Counted from the stretch's first letter, positions 12,501 through 25,400 are shown. The stretch is DNA of 64,000 nt from Limnanthes douglasii subsp. nivea (GCA_036936605.1 JAUPFV010000003.1:146538997-146602996), one strand, 5' to 3'. Numbers and translations: made by a program. Notes: a model not told the origin generated them from the sequence alone.

Positions 12501-12962
12501 ATGAAGCAAGCTGCAGATTTACACCGCTCCCACCGCGCATTCAACCTAGGCGATTATGTGTACCTCAAGCTCCAACCATACCGGCAGAATTCGTTGAAAA
12601 CCAATAAGGTACCGAATAAGCTTGCTACGAAATATTATGGTCCTTTTCGTGTTACAGATAAAATTGGGAGCGTTGCCTACAAGCTGGAGCTTCCGGCCAC
12701 CGCAGCCATTCACGACGTTTTTCATGTGAGCCAACTGAAGTTTTTCCCTAACCCACCGTCAACAATCTCTGCTCTGCCTCCATACCTCGTCGACTTGGGA
12801 AATTTTAAAGAACCCGAAGCAATCTTGGAACGCAAAACAGTCAAGCACCGCAACGCCGCTGTCACCAAAGTTCTCGTTCAATGGAAGGGTTATCCGTCAT
12901 CGGCCGCTACTTGGGAGTTTTACCAAAACTTTGCCGCCAAGTATCCAACTTTCAATCCTTGA
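9564..12962 (+). pseudogene. pol of the Reina-like element: PR-RT-RH-IN-chromodomain
   Basis: One long frame broken by stops at 10446-10448, 10923-10925 and 12441-12443, plus two compensating shifts between about 11036 and 11165. Domains in order: protease 'LIDPGSTHNFLD'; RT with 'KKKDGTWRLCVDYRGLNK', 'VMPFGLTNAPCTFQ' and the catalytic 'FFDDILVYS'; RNase H ('YEKELLAVVYAVQQW', 'ADALSR'); integrase zinc finger (His-His then 'CAICQRNK'); integrase core with 'SDRDPTFLS' and 'QTDGQTEVTNRTLE' (Asp and Glu of D,D35E). The C-terminal chromodomain 'VLVQWKGYPSSAATWE' at about residue 145 of the last segment would target the integration complex to chromatin. It ends at TGA 12960-12962, just before the purine tract. 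Confidence 0.93.
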
Positions 12963-12978
12963 GGACAAGGATGTTCCG

Positions 12979-12991
12979 AAGAAGGGGGCAA
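12979..12991 (+). other. Polypurine tract
   Basis: AAGAAGGGGGCAA directly precedes the 3' LTR and would prime plus-strand DNA synthesis. Confidence 0.85.
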
Positions 12992-13314
12992 TGTTACAGA
13001 GATCCTATTGGTCTCCTACTCCTACTGTTACTTTTCATTCATTTAAGCCCTAAACTGATGTTTGTTTGGTTCTCTTTATTTATGACTCTAAATCTATATG
13101 TAAGAGAGACAGGAACTCCGAAAAGGCATAATCATAATTTCAAGTTATTTTATCTCTTTCTATTGTCTATTCATATACTCATTGAAGAGAATTTGTGTTC
13201 TTAGAGGTAATCTTCTTACTTACAGCATTATCTCATAGTCCTTATTCTACCATTCTTCGAACCTTTCGTCGAGTTTCTAGTTTGGATTTATTGTGCCTAA
13301 CGAGTCCTGTAACA
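12992..13314 (+). repeat. 3' LTR of the Reina-like element
   Basis: 323 bp, the same length and ends as the 5' LTR. It is followed by the resumed GC-rich target sequence. Confidence 0.95.
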
Positions 13315-13420
13315 GACAACGAGTGGTGCGACAACGAACGGTGGATTACCGGAAGGAGATCGGCATGACGAATATCCAATTTTAGAAATCGGCGCGGCAC
13401 AAAAAAAAGGAAAATGGGTT
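13315..13420. repeat. Right part of the interrupted GC-rich repeat island
   Basis: Contains 'GACAACGAGTGGTGCGACAA' and 'TCGGCGCGGCAC', which resemble the composition and words of 7540-7850. I read it as the other half of the block split by the Reina-like element. Confidence 0.5.
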
Positions 13421-15325
13421 ATCTTTTCTTCAAACATTTCTTACATAAATGAGAAGGAAAGACTTTTTTTTTGTCTTTTTTTTTAGACTTCTTGCTTATC
13501 CAATTCTATTTGATGAATATATTGAATTTTTTATAATAATTTTTTGAAAAACAGGTTTATTTTATATATGTATCGAGTACATTTTTCAAATCGGAAATTT
13601 ATTAAAGAGCAAAATCTATAGGGTCGATTCGGCTTTGTTAGTTTCTTGATAGAGCAGCACACCTACCCGACACATATTAACAGCAAGTGGTTTACATGTT
13701 TTCAGGTGTATATAGTAACGGCAAGTGGATTGTTAAATTTGTGATGCCCAAATTCCGTCTACAACCAATGCGGACGGAGGCCACCGTCCTGCGGGTACCG
13801 CCATCCTCCCCGCAATAATTTTTGTCATCTAACTTTTTGATTGGTTGAAAAAAAACTTTCACTCATCAGCTGACAGAAAGAAGTGAGACATCCAAATATT
13901 TATGAGATGTTCCAAATGGTTGCCGATATAAACCATATACTTTTTTAATTGCTTTCAATAATGTAATTTCTAAGATTTGATTTCAAATTTGGGAATTTTC
14001 ATATTTATCAGATGAGTAATCTCATCTTCATATTTTTTGGTAAAAAAAAGGAGCTTAAATAAAAAAAAAGTTTGATTCTTTAGTTTTATACGAGAAGAGT
14101 AAAATTATCATCTTACATAAAATGAAATAAAAAGATTTGGTTTGGGGTTTCATTATAGCCAAGTTTATTCCCATATAGTTTTGTCCATTTTAAAAAGAAA
14201 GCCGTTGACAAATCAAATAACCGAGTCGATAAAAATTATAAAATTATATAAATATGAATATTTTCAACTAAATTTTTTACAACACTCAAATTACATTCTC
14301 TTCTCTTTAAAATATTTCAAAAGTTTGATTTTCCATTGTTTGTCACTGTAATTATAATTTTATCAATTTAATATATTGGTATGTTTCCATTAATTATATT
14401 AACTATATTAAATTATTAATTTTTCAATTTAATACATTGCTATGTTTTCATTTTTTGTTAATTATATTAAATTATTTAAAATATCTAAATATATTAGTTA
14501 AAATATTTAATATTTGAAACATATAAATATCTAAAATTTCCAACAATTTAAAAGATATATTTTAAATATCTAATAATAAACTTATTAGTAGCAAGATTAA
14601 ATTTATTAATTTAAATATCTAATAAACTATTAAAAATATCTAGTATTTGAAAAATATAAGTATTTAAAAAATACAAAGAAATATATTTTTTTATTTCTAA
14701 ACATATATTTTAAAATTTAATATAGTTGAAAATTTAATAAACTACTCATAATATATAATGGTCGAAATATTTAAATTTTTTAACAAGTTTAAAAATATCG
14801 TTTAAAAATCTAATAAACTATTAATCGAAAGACCTAATAATATATATATATATATCAAATAATAATCTCATCTATGTCATTTATGTTATACATATTTTAA
14901 TTCGAGTAAATTTAAGCATACAAATTAATAAATGTATTAAAAACTGAGTTTTAAATGACATGTGATGGGACGTGCTGTCATGTCATGTTAGACATCCGTA
15001 GATACATTTGCTATCAAATGTGAAATAGAGAAGTTTTTAACCATTCTCAAAATCAAAACTAATTAGAATATTTATTAAGAAGCTATTAGTTAGGGTTGTT
15101 ACCTGAGTCTAAATTGGATATTAAATTAATATATACTTATAAGTATAACTTTTTATTTATCATATTTTAACTCTGATTGGGTTATATAGTTATAAATAAC
15201 CATTAATGTAATAATTATAAGTATAATGACTCGTTTTTAGAATTTTTGAAATAGTATTCATATGTGTATGGTGTTTGGTCGGTCTGGACCTATCAATAGG
15301 TTCAAACTTAACTGAGCATCATTAG
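13421..15325. other. AT-rich DNA without a recognised gene
   Basis: No coding features. About 13745-13825 is a small GC-richer patch. About 14340-14860 is very AT-rich with a TA dinucleotide run near 14838-14853. The last few hundred bases should contain the 5' LTR of the old Tat element that follows, since its primer site begins at 15326, but I could not fix the LTR start. Confidence 0.5.
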
Positions 15326-15344
15326 TGGCGTCGTTTGTGAGAAC
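15326..15344 (+). other. Degenerate primer binding site of the old Tat element
   Basis: TGGCGTCGTTTGTGAGAAC resembles the TGGCGCCGTCTGTGGGAA-type primer site common downstream of plant gypsy LTRs, with C-to-T and G-to-A changes. Gag-like sequence follows in the same orientation. Confidence 0.55.
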
Positions 15345-15879
15345 AGATTGATATTCAGGTGATATTTTTCTACACTCATCTACATAAAGTCATTGGTCAC
15401 TAATATATTTTCTTTTGACTATGGATAATGTTATTAAGGCCGACGCCCGGTAGGAGGGAAATTGCAAAATGCTTTCTATAAGAGACTACTAGATACAACC
15501 ATCATTCGAGCCCAGTTTAAGGATGAGCGATCCTTTGTAATCATGTGGGGAACATGAGTTTGAAACCTTTAAGGTTGATGTCTGAAATCAGGTAAATCCA
15601 TATTGATATAGATTCTTTGGAGGTTCATAATGGGGGTAAGATTTGCTCCAGTGATACCGTATCAATCTACAATGTCCACATAAGGAGACATTAAGTCATG
15701 AATCACCATCCACATCTCTTCGTCAAAAGACATTTTTATTTATCTTGGTTGGGATTCAAATTATATCGAGCACAAGATACATCGACACTCTTGTTCTAGG
15801 CGTCAAAGTAGACTAAGGGAAAAAAGTGGTCCTACTAAAAGGTTTGCGATTAACCATTTTCATGGACCTAACCTTGTAT

Positions 15880-17830
15880 TTTCATTCTAGTTTCAACATG
15901 TGCCTTGCCCACATTAGCCCGTACAGTCTCATTTTTATCCAACGCATCATCGCCTTCAACCTCAACAACATCTAGCTCATCATCCCCCGCTGCAGCATGC
16001 TTCGTCAGCCTTTCAACTCATTCCTTTATGGACTAATCTAATTTTAGGTGTGGTTCCAAGGATTGGGCATTATTATTCTAATGCATATGGGCAACACTTT
16101 ATTATTTAAACCCATAACATCACAGTCCTAATCAGTCGTATCCGGAGGGTTACCAAGGGTCGACTCAACATCCAGTACGAAACGATACCGTTGGGGGTTA
16201 TACCTACCTACAGAGACCTAGTATGATCATCCTTTATGACACCATATATCTTGAGTGGACATCTACATTATATATTTATAACTACAGGATGGAAAATATG
16301 ATGGGTCGGTAGACTCTGACCATCATATTAAACAATTCATAAATGTAGTGCTTAGCTTCAGCGACGATGATCGTTTGTTATCCAATATTTTATGTATATC
16401 ATTCAAAGGATGTGACCTAACCTAGTTTAACCAATTAATTCTCATATTAATGCCAAATTTCAAAGTACAATCATCTGTGTTTAGGAATAAGTTCGTTGGA
16501 TATTATAATTGGTGATTATAAACTTAAATGAAGTCCTAAGAGATTATACTCGATGATTTGTGAATAAAAAATAGCCTTAAGTGTTGTGATGAAAACATGA
16601 CATGTATTTCTTTTTGGCATGATTTTATTGTTTGGTCTATTGGCAGAATATGTCATAAAGAAGAAATATTTATCTTTTGTCGTATCATTGGTCCAGGTAG
16701 AGTCACAAATCAATATAGAATAAATTATGCATCTAGGAGTCAGACCTAATCGACAAATTCCAACCGTTACACTCACAATGGTAGCCTATCAATCAACTTC
16801 AACCCTCAACCAACAAGATCATAATCCCCAAAAAACACTAAAGTAAATTCGATCACTCATATACACTCTAGGCCTTGGCCTACCAGATCTCTCTGGAAAA
16901 AACACCAAACCATGTTTCAGATCTACCAAAGGGATACGTGATACCAGCGGTTGGCCCATACAAAAAATATAGTGGCACGAAACATTGAGAACAATTGTAT
17001 TTATTTAATAGAAATAATAGTCACGATCTAATAAGGTTGTTGATTATCATATTTAAGGAGGAAAAAATTATCATTTAGTTGTGTATGTATCACAATGACA
17101 TTGGACATTATACTCGAGTCTATAAGGTATGGAGATGAAATACCCAAACCTTTATCGAGTATGGGAGTTGAATGAGTTTGTTAAGCACAAAAATTTGTGA
17201 GTCCAAAAACAAGTAAAAGCGAAACGTAAAATTGAGAATAGAAGAATCAAGATAGTGGCATTATAACCAAAAAAAACGAGTAGTACATGGTCACGTAAGA
17301 TATTCGGGAAGTACTATCTGAATCTAAGGAGGAAAGTTACTTGAATTTTGAAAAACGTTTAAGATATAGTCATCACCATTGTTGGGGGAGACATATTGTC
17401 CGGTCTAACTAGCTCCTCAATGAAAAGGCATGCGGCTAAGCTTGAAAAGCAAGACTTGTGGCAGACATCGGTTTATTTTCATTGAGCCTCATTTCCATCG
17501 ATGATCTTTATTGACAATGATCTTCGAGGAGTAGGCGAGTCTTATAATGATATTATATTAATCATTACATGCATTTGTTGGGTAAAAGTAATGAGGGTTT
17601 TCATAAACATGATTAGTTCTAGCAACATTATCTTTAAAAACACACTTGACATGACTAAAAAACCACAAAATTATTAAAATTATGATAGAATTGTCAGGAT
17701 ATTTATGGTGGAAATGTCAAGCTCCAAGGTGAAATGAAAGTTGATGTTTACTTGGGAAGAGAAGAGTACAATAAGATAGTAAGCACTTTCTTTATGGTAG
17801 TTGAAAGGCTTACTACCTATAATTTGACCC
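15880..17830 (+). pseudogene. gag and protease remnant of the old Tat element
   Basis: Translated plus-strand pieces include 'DGKYDGSVDSDHHIKQF' (about 16290) and 'SFSDDDRLLSNIL', parallel to 'KYDDSTDPDNHLEQF' and 'NFDDDDKLLCSAF' of the complete element. The knuckle 'CMYHNDIGHYT' (about 17083) parallels 'CQYHNDIGHTT'. 'ISSSNIIFKNTLDM' (about 17610) corresponds to the protease active-site DTGSS region, with the catalytic Asp lost. Many stops; not functional. Confidence 0.7.
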
Positions 17831-18092
17831 TAGGGAGATTGTAACTCGCGGAGATGCATGAATTTGCCTAAAAATACAGCAACACGCTGGTCATATAGTG
17901 AATGGTAAAATGGGAGTTATAATGAGAATGGGGTATAAAACCTTTGTGGAGTGTTACAGGTTCCCTTAATCTAAAAATGAAATAAAAATTAGAATGGGTC
18001 TTGCTTGATTTGGAGGGGGTTGACGAAGGTAGTCCATGACAAGACTACAAAAACACTAAAACTTGCTGATGACAAGAGTTTAAATATCAAAA

Positions 18093-18100
18093 CTAGCCTC
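18093..18100. repeat. 8-bp target site duplication, left
   Basis: CTAGCCTC, repeated exactly at 18930-18937. Confidence 0.9.
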
Positions 18101-18929
18101 TATGGGTGAGATTTGGTTTCGGTCGGTTTTTTTATAAATTTTCAAACCAAACCGAAATAATTCGGTTTTTATATTATTAAACCGAATTAGTTAAAAAAAA
18201 GTTTGGTTTTTTTTTCGGTTCGGTTTTTCGGTTTCGTTCGGTTTTTCGGTTTCGGTCGGTTTTGGTTCGGTTTTTCAGTTTAATGTCGGTGCGATTCGGT
18301 CGGATCAGTTTGGTGCGGTTTAGTTCGGTCGGTTTGGTTCTATACAAATTGTTTATCATTTGTTATGGTGCTAGAAATAAAAATGATTAAATAATTTTAA
18401 ATATTAAGATAAAAAAAATAATAAATTTTAACTTAAATTTTTTGAATTTTCAGCAGCTAAGAGAGATAATATATACAAATATTAAAAAATACAGTCTTAA
18501 TATACACCTAATATAAAACATAGAAAAATAAAGTCACGTAAAGGGACTCGCGAGGATTCGTCTTAATATACACCTATAAAAAAACGTAGAAGAATAAAGA
18601 GAGTCACTGGCCAGATTCGAACCCTCACTCATAGTGTAAAAGGATTTTACCCTCACTCAAAATATAAAAGGATTTTAGATAGGTTGGTATAACCGGTGGG
18701 ACGTGTGTTACATGTCATGAAATCGTTATATATATAATATTCAGTAAATTCGGTCGGTTCGGTTTTTTTGGCCGGTTCAACCAGACAAACCGAAACCCGA
18801 CCGAAATTAATTCGGTTCGAAAAATTAAAACCGAATCCGAAATTTAGTTTTAAAAAACCGACCAAGCCGACCCATTTTGGTTTGGTTCGGTCGGTCGGTT
18901 TGGTTTTTCTCGGTTTTTTCTCACCTCTA
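18101..18929. mobile_element. Non-autonomous hAT-type element, 829 bp
   Basis: The ends are TATGGGTGAGAT and, on the other strand, TAGAGGTGAGAA, giving short imperfect inverted termini. Identical 8-bp CTAGCCTC flanks fit hAT transposases. Both subterminal regions (18118-18345 and 18743-18925) are packed with CGGTT/AACCG words, as expected for transposase binding sites. The interior has two 67-bp units (from 18493 and from 18560) and a repeat of about 30 bp around 'AAAAGGATTTTA' (about 18622-18676). There is no transposase ORF, so movement would need an autonomous relative. Confidence 0.88.
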
Positions 18930-18937
18930 CTAGCCTC
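18930..18937. repeat. 8-bp target site duplication, right
   Basis: CTAGCCTC directly after the hAT-type element, identical to 18093-18100. Confidence 0.9.
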
Positions 18938-19129
18938 TCATATAGTCTTCATATTTGCCATTTTATTCTTTTTACTAATAACTTGAATATTTTTTTTCTT
19001 GGAAATGAGAGGATGTAACTCGGGTACCCTCAAAAATTATATGCCATAGACTGTCGGTAAATCCAAATATTCTGCCTACCATTTAAAAGAGAAAAACTTT
19101 ATCTATGGAAAAATGATTGACTATTATAG

Positions 19130-21350
19130 CCAAAGTAGATTGGTTGTCAAAGGTCGAGAATACCCGAGACCCTAGATATCCATTATGGACTGCTAATTTG
19201 GTGTTAATTTGAAAGAAGACTCGAAAGTGGCACATATGTGTGGATTTTACTGAGTTAAATAAAGCAGGTCCTACAGACCCGTTTCCGGTACCAAGAATAG
19301 ATTAGTTGATATATTAAAATTTAGAAAATAAGAACCTATCATTCATGGATGTGTACTTCAGGTATAACTACACACAGATGCGCTCGGCATACTAATAATT
19401 CACTAGTTTCATTACCGACTGAGGTAGGAATAAATAATATAGTTGTTACTAACCAAAGGCTCGTAAATAAATTATTTGTAGATCCGAATATGAAGATTTA
19501 CATCGATAATATTTCGTTGAAGGGTCCTAAGGATACCAACCATATATGAGATCTAGAGGAAACATTCAACAACTTAAGGGCCATACAACTTAAGTTAAAC
19601 GGAAAAATAAGCTTTCTAGTAACTAAAAAGATTTTGATCCACTGCAGTTAAAGTACTTAACATTAATGCGCCCTCTAAGGTCAGTAAACGAAGTCCAAGT
19701 AATGGTTGATAGGTTAGCAACCCTAAACGGGCTTATATCTCATTTCGAAGATAAATGTTCTCATTTTTCCAAGTATTATAAAAATCTTATTGATTCTAAT
19801 GATTGAGGAGTGCGAACAAAATTTTTACAATATAAAAGAATGTGTACCATCTCTAAAAGTACTATCAAAGTTAGTACCTCGAGAAATACAACACATTAAC
19901 CTAGTATTGTCGAATTACACCCTAAACATTGTACTTATCCGAGAGGTGGATATAGATCTTAGGTCGATCTATTATGTAAGTAAGAGTAGATCTTGACGTG
20001 CAGACAAGGTACCTTCGATTTGAAAAGTTATCACTTGCATTAGGAGTGACGAAAATGAGACCTTATTTATACGGAAACTTCAGTGTTGTCTAAATATATT
20101 TTCCCTCTTTGAGGGGTGATACAAAGATCGGACGTCTTGAGATGTTTGACTTGTTGGTCCGTAGAGCTGGGGGTTATGATATAAGTTTTGAACAAAGAAC
20201 GACCGTCTAGGCCCATTAACGGGCTAGCTTTTTTACTAAATTCCACATTGGGAGGCATATGCCTAATCAGAAGTGTCTATCCACCATGGATATTCCTAAC
20301 ATATAGGGGGCATGTTCATCATATTGCAATGTTAGTATTCATTTAACCGTTCATTATGGGAAGGATGTGTATCAAGCCATACATTTTAGATTTGAGGCCA
20401 CCAAAAATAAAGTTGAGCATAAAGAAGTAATCTTAGGAATTTAGTTAGCATGGATTTGTGGTACTAAAATGGTAAAGATGTTAAATGATTCTCAACTTGT
20501 CATAAGTTGATCAATGAGTATAAAAGAGTAAAGCTACATGACTTAATTAAGTTGGTCAATGAGTATAAAAGGGTAAATCTAGAGGATTTGATTAAGTTGA
20601 TCAATGAGTTTGATGAAGTACAGTTTGACGAACAATTCTTGACTGATTCCTTATCTTCAACAATTAGTTTTTATTCGACACATTCAGTCATACAATAGAA
20701 ACTACCATCAATTTAAAAAGACTTCAACCCTTCCAATAATGTTAAAATCAATGTTAATGTCATTAATGCTAAGAAAGACTCAAAAGCAACAATTTAAAAT
20801 TACTAGTTGATATGATAACTCATGTCCAATAAATTTGATTCTGTAAACTAAATAAAAAATTAAACTAGTACCTTTTTAATAGATGAATGATGCATCCTCA
20901 ATGATTTTTGAAGTCTCTTTGTGGTGTCTAGGTCCGGATGAATCAATTTATATGTTAAATGAACTATATGACGGGGTAAAATAGGTCCGTTGTAGGTACC
21001 AAACTTTAACAATAAATGTTCTCAATAGAGATTACATCTTGCCCACCTTCACTTATTAGACTAAAAAAATAATCAAACGATGCAATACATATAAATATTA
21101 TCAACATAGCACACATGCTAGTGGTTTTAGTAGAAAGCGTATATGAACTTCTACCATTTAACCGATCGGTACTAGATATGGTCGACTCCCTTACCAAGAC
21201 TTCAGGATTCTGACAATATGTTTTAGTTTGGGTGGAATACTTTTCCAAGTTGGTCGATGCCAAACCATTAAATAAAATCACAAAAAAATGAGACTCGAGT
21301 TTATTAAAATACATTTGTTGCAGTATATATTCTTCGGTTGTTTGTCAAAA
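19130..21350 (+). pseudogene. RT, RNase H and integrase remnant of the old Tat element
   Basis: About 19225-19290 gives 'RKWHICVDFTELNKAGPTD', matching RT 'GKWRMCIDFTDLNRACPKD' of the complete Tat copy. About 20360-20500 gives 'YQAIHFRFEATKNKVEHKE' and 'KMLNDSQLVIS', the RNase H core with its Asp. About 21205-21265 gives 'VWVEYFSKLVDAKPL', part of the integrase core. Stops and frameshifts occur throughout. A short tandem duplication in RNase H is annotated separately. Confidence 0.78.
20507..20620 (+). repeat. 45-bp tandem repeat, about 2.5 copies
   Basis: Units 20507-20551 and 20552-20596 and a partial third from 20597 begin TTGATCAATGAG / TTGGTCAATGAG. The period of 45 is a multiple of three, so one frame encodes a 15-residue repeat ('LINEYKRVKLHDLIK' type). 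It lies in the RNase H region of the decayed Tat element. Confidence 0.8.
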
Positions 21351-22439
21351 TCATTGTTTCCGATTAGTTAAAATGGTAATTTTATATTAGTTTAGAAAAA
21401 TATAATTATGCAATTGGTTATAATTAGATTAAATTTTTAATTAAAATTATCTACTTAAAATTTTCATGTTATTTTATTATTATTATTCATTTCTTTTCTT
21501 TTTCATCCATTATTCTATATTACAATCTCAAAATAAAGTAAGACTATTATTTTAAACCAAAAAAAAATCTAAGTATTGAATTATAACCTGCAAGTTCAAT
21601 TATTTTTTGAATTTTATTATCAGTTTTTATATTGTTTATTTCAATTAAAATTTATAAAAAAAATAGATATAGCCATATATGATTAAAAGAATAGTTAACC
21701 TTCCAATAAAATTAAAAAATCAATTTGGTGGTAAGGGTAAGTACAAACAAAATATTTGAAACTAGATGTTAAAATAAAGTTATTGATAATGTTTTATAAA
21801 AAGAAATCGTTTAAAGATTTAAATATTGTTTTCTTTTAAGCTAGTGAAACCTTTTATTAGAAATAGAGGTTTAGTAATTTCATACAAAGTATTAATACAA
21901 GGACTTGAAATTACACGTGTTGAAATGAATTTAAAAAACCGCCAAAATCAAAAAAAGTTTAGTCTGCCACATAAAATTCATAGTGGCAGAGATAAGAATT
22001 ATACTTGAGCCTGATTTTTGTTTTTGATTTACTGAGATTCATCTTTCTTGCTAGTTCAAAGCTGAACCTTAGGATCACCAGGATTGAGAGATGGAAACGC
22101 ACAAGAACGATATCTGGAGCTTTTCAAATATTGATTCTTCATCTGAACTGTCCATGTAATTTGTTCAACTCAAATGCTTTTTTTTTATTCATCTGAAATA
22201 TCTATTGTCATTGTTTTCTCCTTTGACGTATTTGCTTTATATTCGTTCTCCAGTTGAGTATAACATTATGGCCCTTGTTTTACCTGCAACTAAAACTTAC
22301 CAAAACCTATTAATCAGGTAAACCCTGCTAAGGAATGTTAGTAGTACAATATAGAACTAGCCAAGAAATATTAAGCAGATTTAGATAATAATAGTGAGAG
22401 ACCATAGAGAGGATTAAAAGCCTCGTCAAACTTCCAGTC
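21351..22439. other. AT-rich spacer
   Basis: No gene or clear repeat. The last 400 bp may include the 3' untranslated tail of the LINE that follows on the minus strand. Confidence 0.4.
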
Positions 22440-25400
22440 TAATATATCCCAAACCCAGACTTTCTAAGAGCTTAATAGCCCTAAGTTTATTTAGAGCTCG
22501 GATTTGATTGAAATCCAGTTTTATTTTACATTTCATAGTCCATTTAGCGAGCCAATCTACTACTTTATTTTGATCTCTGAAGATAGGGTTCAATACCATA
22601 TTATCTGTAACTAATGTCCTTTAGTAATTTAGAAAATGCTCTAAGCTCCAAGGAGATTTAGCTTTTGATAGCAACTCAACCAAAACTTAAGAGTCAGTTT
22701 CAATGTATATTTTCTATTCCAAGACTTTTACAAATTAATAATCCATCAAGCAGAGCCCTAGCTTCAACCAATATTGGAGATAACTTACCATATAACCTGC
22801 CAAAGCCAAATAAAATTTCACCTTTGTTATCTCTTAGTAAACCTCATTTGCTAGCCTCTCCATTAGTCAAACGGGATATATCAATATTCAGTTTGAATCT
22901 ATTAATAGTAGGGAGAGTCCAGTTAAGAATTATATCTTTCCTTGTTTCATTCAGATGATTGTAACAACTAATATTTATAGTTACATTAGAGTCTTTGGAC
23001 CAATGAGATTTCTTAAACATATTAGGTTGATCAATAATGAAGCTAACTGTGTAAATGTAGTCATTGAACTTTGCTCGATTTCTGACCTTCTAAAGAACCC
23101 AAAGGATGATTATAGGGATAATTGTTCTAGTATAAACATCTTTAGGAACATACCAAAACCAACTTCTTATTAGGTGAGCAACAATCATGAATGTTTTTAG
23201 TCTAATACAAAAAAGAGTAGCAAAGTAAGTCTGAATATCCCAAGCATTCTTACAGGACATAACACATGGTTGATGGTCTCTGTGTTTTCACAAAACTGGC
23301 ATTTGGATTCCAAAGTGAAGTTTATTTTATGTAGTATAGAATCACTAGAAATCCATATATTAAGGACTTTCCAGAGAAGAAGGAATATTTTTTTAGAGTT
23401 ATGTTGAAAGTTTCTTAAATAAATTTGATTTGTTGCTCTTTCTTCTCACGAAGTTCCATGTACCTTTTGTTTTGAAATTTCTATTATTTGATAGAGACCA
23501 AGTTATAAGTCATCCTCATAATCATTGATGGATGTTCTCTCGATCAATTGAATATCAGATGAAAGAACACGTGCTTTAAGCTTGTCTATATTCTATCTAC
23601 TATTTTCCCATAAAGTGTTAACTTCATTTGTAGTGTACCATATATTGTCTTCATTCCTAGGTAGATTTATAAAAGGATAAAGACTACACCATCTATCAGT
23701 CTAACAGTCCATTTCACATTTACCTAACTTACTATATATGTGGTTCTCAACAATGTCTCTAATATGAATCAGTCTTTTCTAAGTATGAGAACGATGTCTT
23801 GAGTAACTTACCTGTAAGGTTGATAGTCTTTACAATAGATGTTATGCATATACTTAACCCAAAGTAATTTTTTTTTATTTCTAAACCTATATCAAAGCTT
23901 ACAGGAAAATGTGTCTTGAAGATCCTGGATTTTTCTCATGTTCAAACCACCTTCTCCAAAGGGTCTGCAAGTGTTAGTCCAACTTGTCCAACTAATCGTG
24001 TTAACTTCTTGAGTTGAACCCCATAAGAATTTGTTGACGAGTCTTTTTATCCTTTCTAGCACATTCTTTAGTAAGAAGCAGTATTGTATCCAGTAAGTAG
24101 GAACACCCATCAAGATATTTTTAATTAAGGACAGTCTTCCACCATAGGATAGTTTCTTACCTTCCCCATCCATGATATTATTCATGATATTGTTTACAAG
24201 TATATCATAGTATTAGTCTTATTATTTGTAGTTATGCTTATTCCTAGATTTATAGTAGGCAAAGTGCCAGTCTTAAAACCTGTTTGGATTTCAATCATTG
24301 AGCCTCTAGTCTAATTTAGACTTAAGGAAGTAATGGCCTTAGTATTTTATTTGTTAATGGATTTTCCAGATTGGTCTTGATAGTGTTGAAGGAATATTCT
24401 TAGTTTGTCTATAGTTGAAGATAGGCCATTAGTGAATATGACTAGATCATCCGCAAAGGGTAGATATGAGATCATAAGGGGACTCCTGGTTTTGTATCTC
24501 ATTCATATGTTGTCTTCAAATAGTCTACTTAAACCTAAAATCAAATAATCCTCAGTTATAATGAATAGACTATGGGATAATGGACATCAGTGTCTAATAC
24601 CTCTCATAACTAAAAAGTAATATTTGGATTCACCATTAATAAGGATTGAAATGTTAACTGATTTTATTAGACTAGTTATAATATTAGTAAATGCAATTTC
24701 AAAACCATATAGGTGCAGGACTTTAAGGATAAATTTGTGTGATAGTTTATCAAAGGATTTAGTCATGTCCCCTTTGACCATAACATTACCACCATTGGTT
24801 TTTTTTATGTCGTGTGCAAGTTCTTTTTCCAGAAGAATACTGTCATGTATATCTTTTTCGTAGACAAAACCACCTTAGGCATCTGAGATTATTTTTGGCA
24901 ACACCTTAGCTAATCTATTCTTTAATATTTTAGACATTATTCTGTTAAATAATGTACACAGACTAATGGGTCTGTAATCTTTACATGTAAGAGGATTATT
25001 GTTCTTTGGGATTAGACAGATGGTTGTGACCAAAATACCTTTGAGAATAGATTAACGAATAAGGAATGCTTCTATAGCAGCACACATGTATTATTTTATA
25101 ACGTGCCAACAAGTTTGAAAGAACAAACTGTTGAGTCCATCAACACTAGAAGCACTCACTAGATTGAGACTTCTGATAACCTCGTGAATCTCTTCTTTAG
25201 TAGGTGAGTTCATTAATACTCTAGTATCCTCGTCTGTCATCTTCTTAGGAATAATGTCAGTTAGGATAACTTTGAAATATGATTCAGTTAAATTTACTAG
25301 TTGGTTTTGATCTCTAATCCAGACATCTCCATCCAGAATACTTTGATTATATTCCTCCTTCTTTTCTTTACATAGTTATGCTAGATAGTTTTATTCTTCT

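Larger units (their letters stand above)
7940..13314 (+). mobile_element. Complete but mutated Reina-like chromovirus (Ty3/gypsy)
   Basis: A 5.4-kb LTR retrotransposon: 323-bp LTRs (7940-8262, 12992-13314), tRNA-Met primer site, gag, protease, RT, RNase H, integrase with a C-terminal chromodomain, purine tract and 3' LTR. The small size, short LTRs and chromodomain point to the Reina clade, though a related chromovirus clade is possible. By eye the LTRs differ at 7 of 323 sites, so insertion is fairly recent. The flanks GATAG (7935-7939) and GACAA (13315-13319) are only 3/5 identical, so the duplication is mutated or the ends recombined. Several stops and frameshifts make it non-autonomous now. 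Confidence 0.93.
15326..21350 (+). mobile_element. Old, heavily decayed Tat-lineage gypsy element
   Basis: Scattered gag, protease, RT, RNase H and integrase motifs appear in the correct order on the plus strand over 6 kb, with many stops and shifts. An 829-bp hAT-type element is inserted at 18101-18929. Similarity is closest to the complete Tat element at 32915-43341. Coding similarity stops within integrase near 21350, so the 3' end is lost or unrecognisable. Confidence 0.75.

Noticed and set aside
18601..18640. tRNA- or SINE-like B box (GGTTCGAATCT on the minus strand)
   Set aside because: No A box, cloverleaf or Pol III terminator at the right spacing, and it lies inside a tandemly repeated hAT interior.
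24624..24863. Plus-strand ORF in the LINE
   Set aside because: Antisense shadow of the RT frame on the minus strand.
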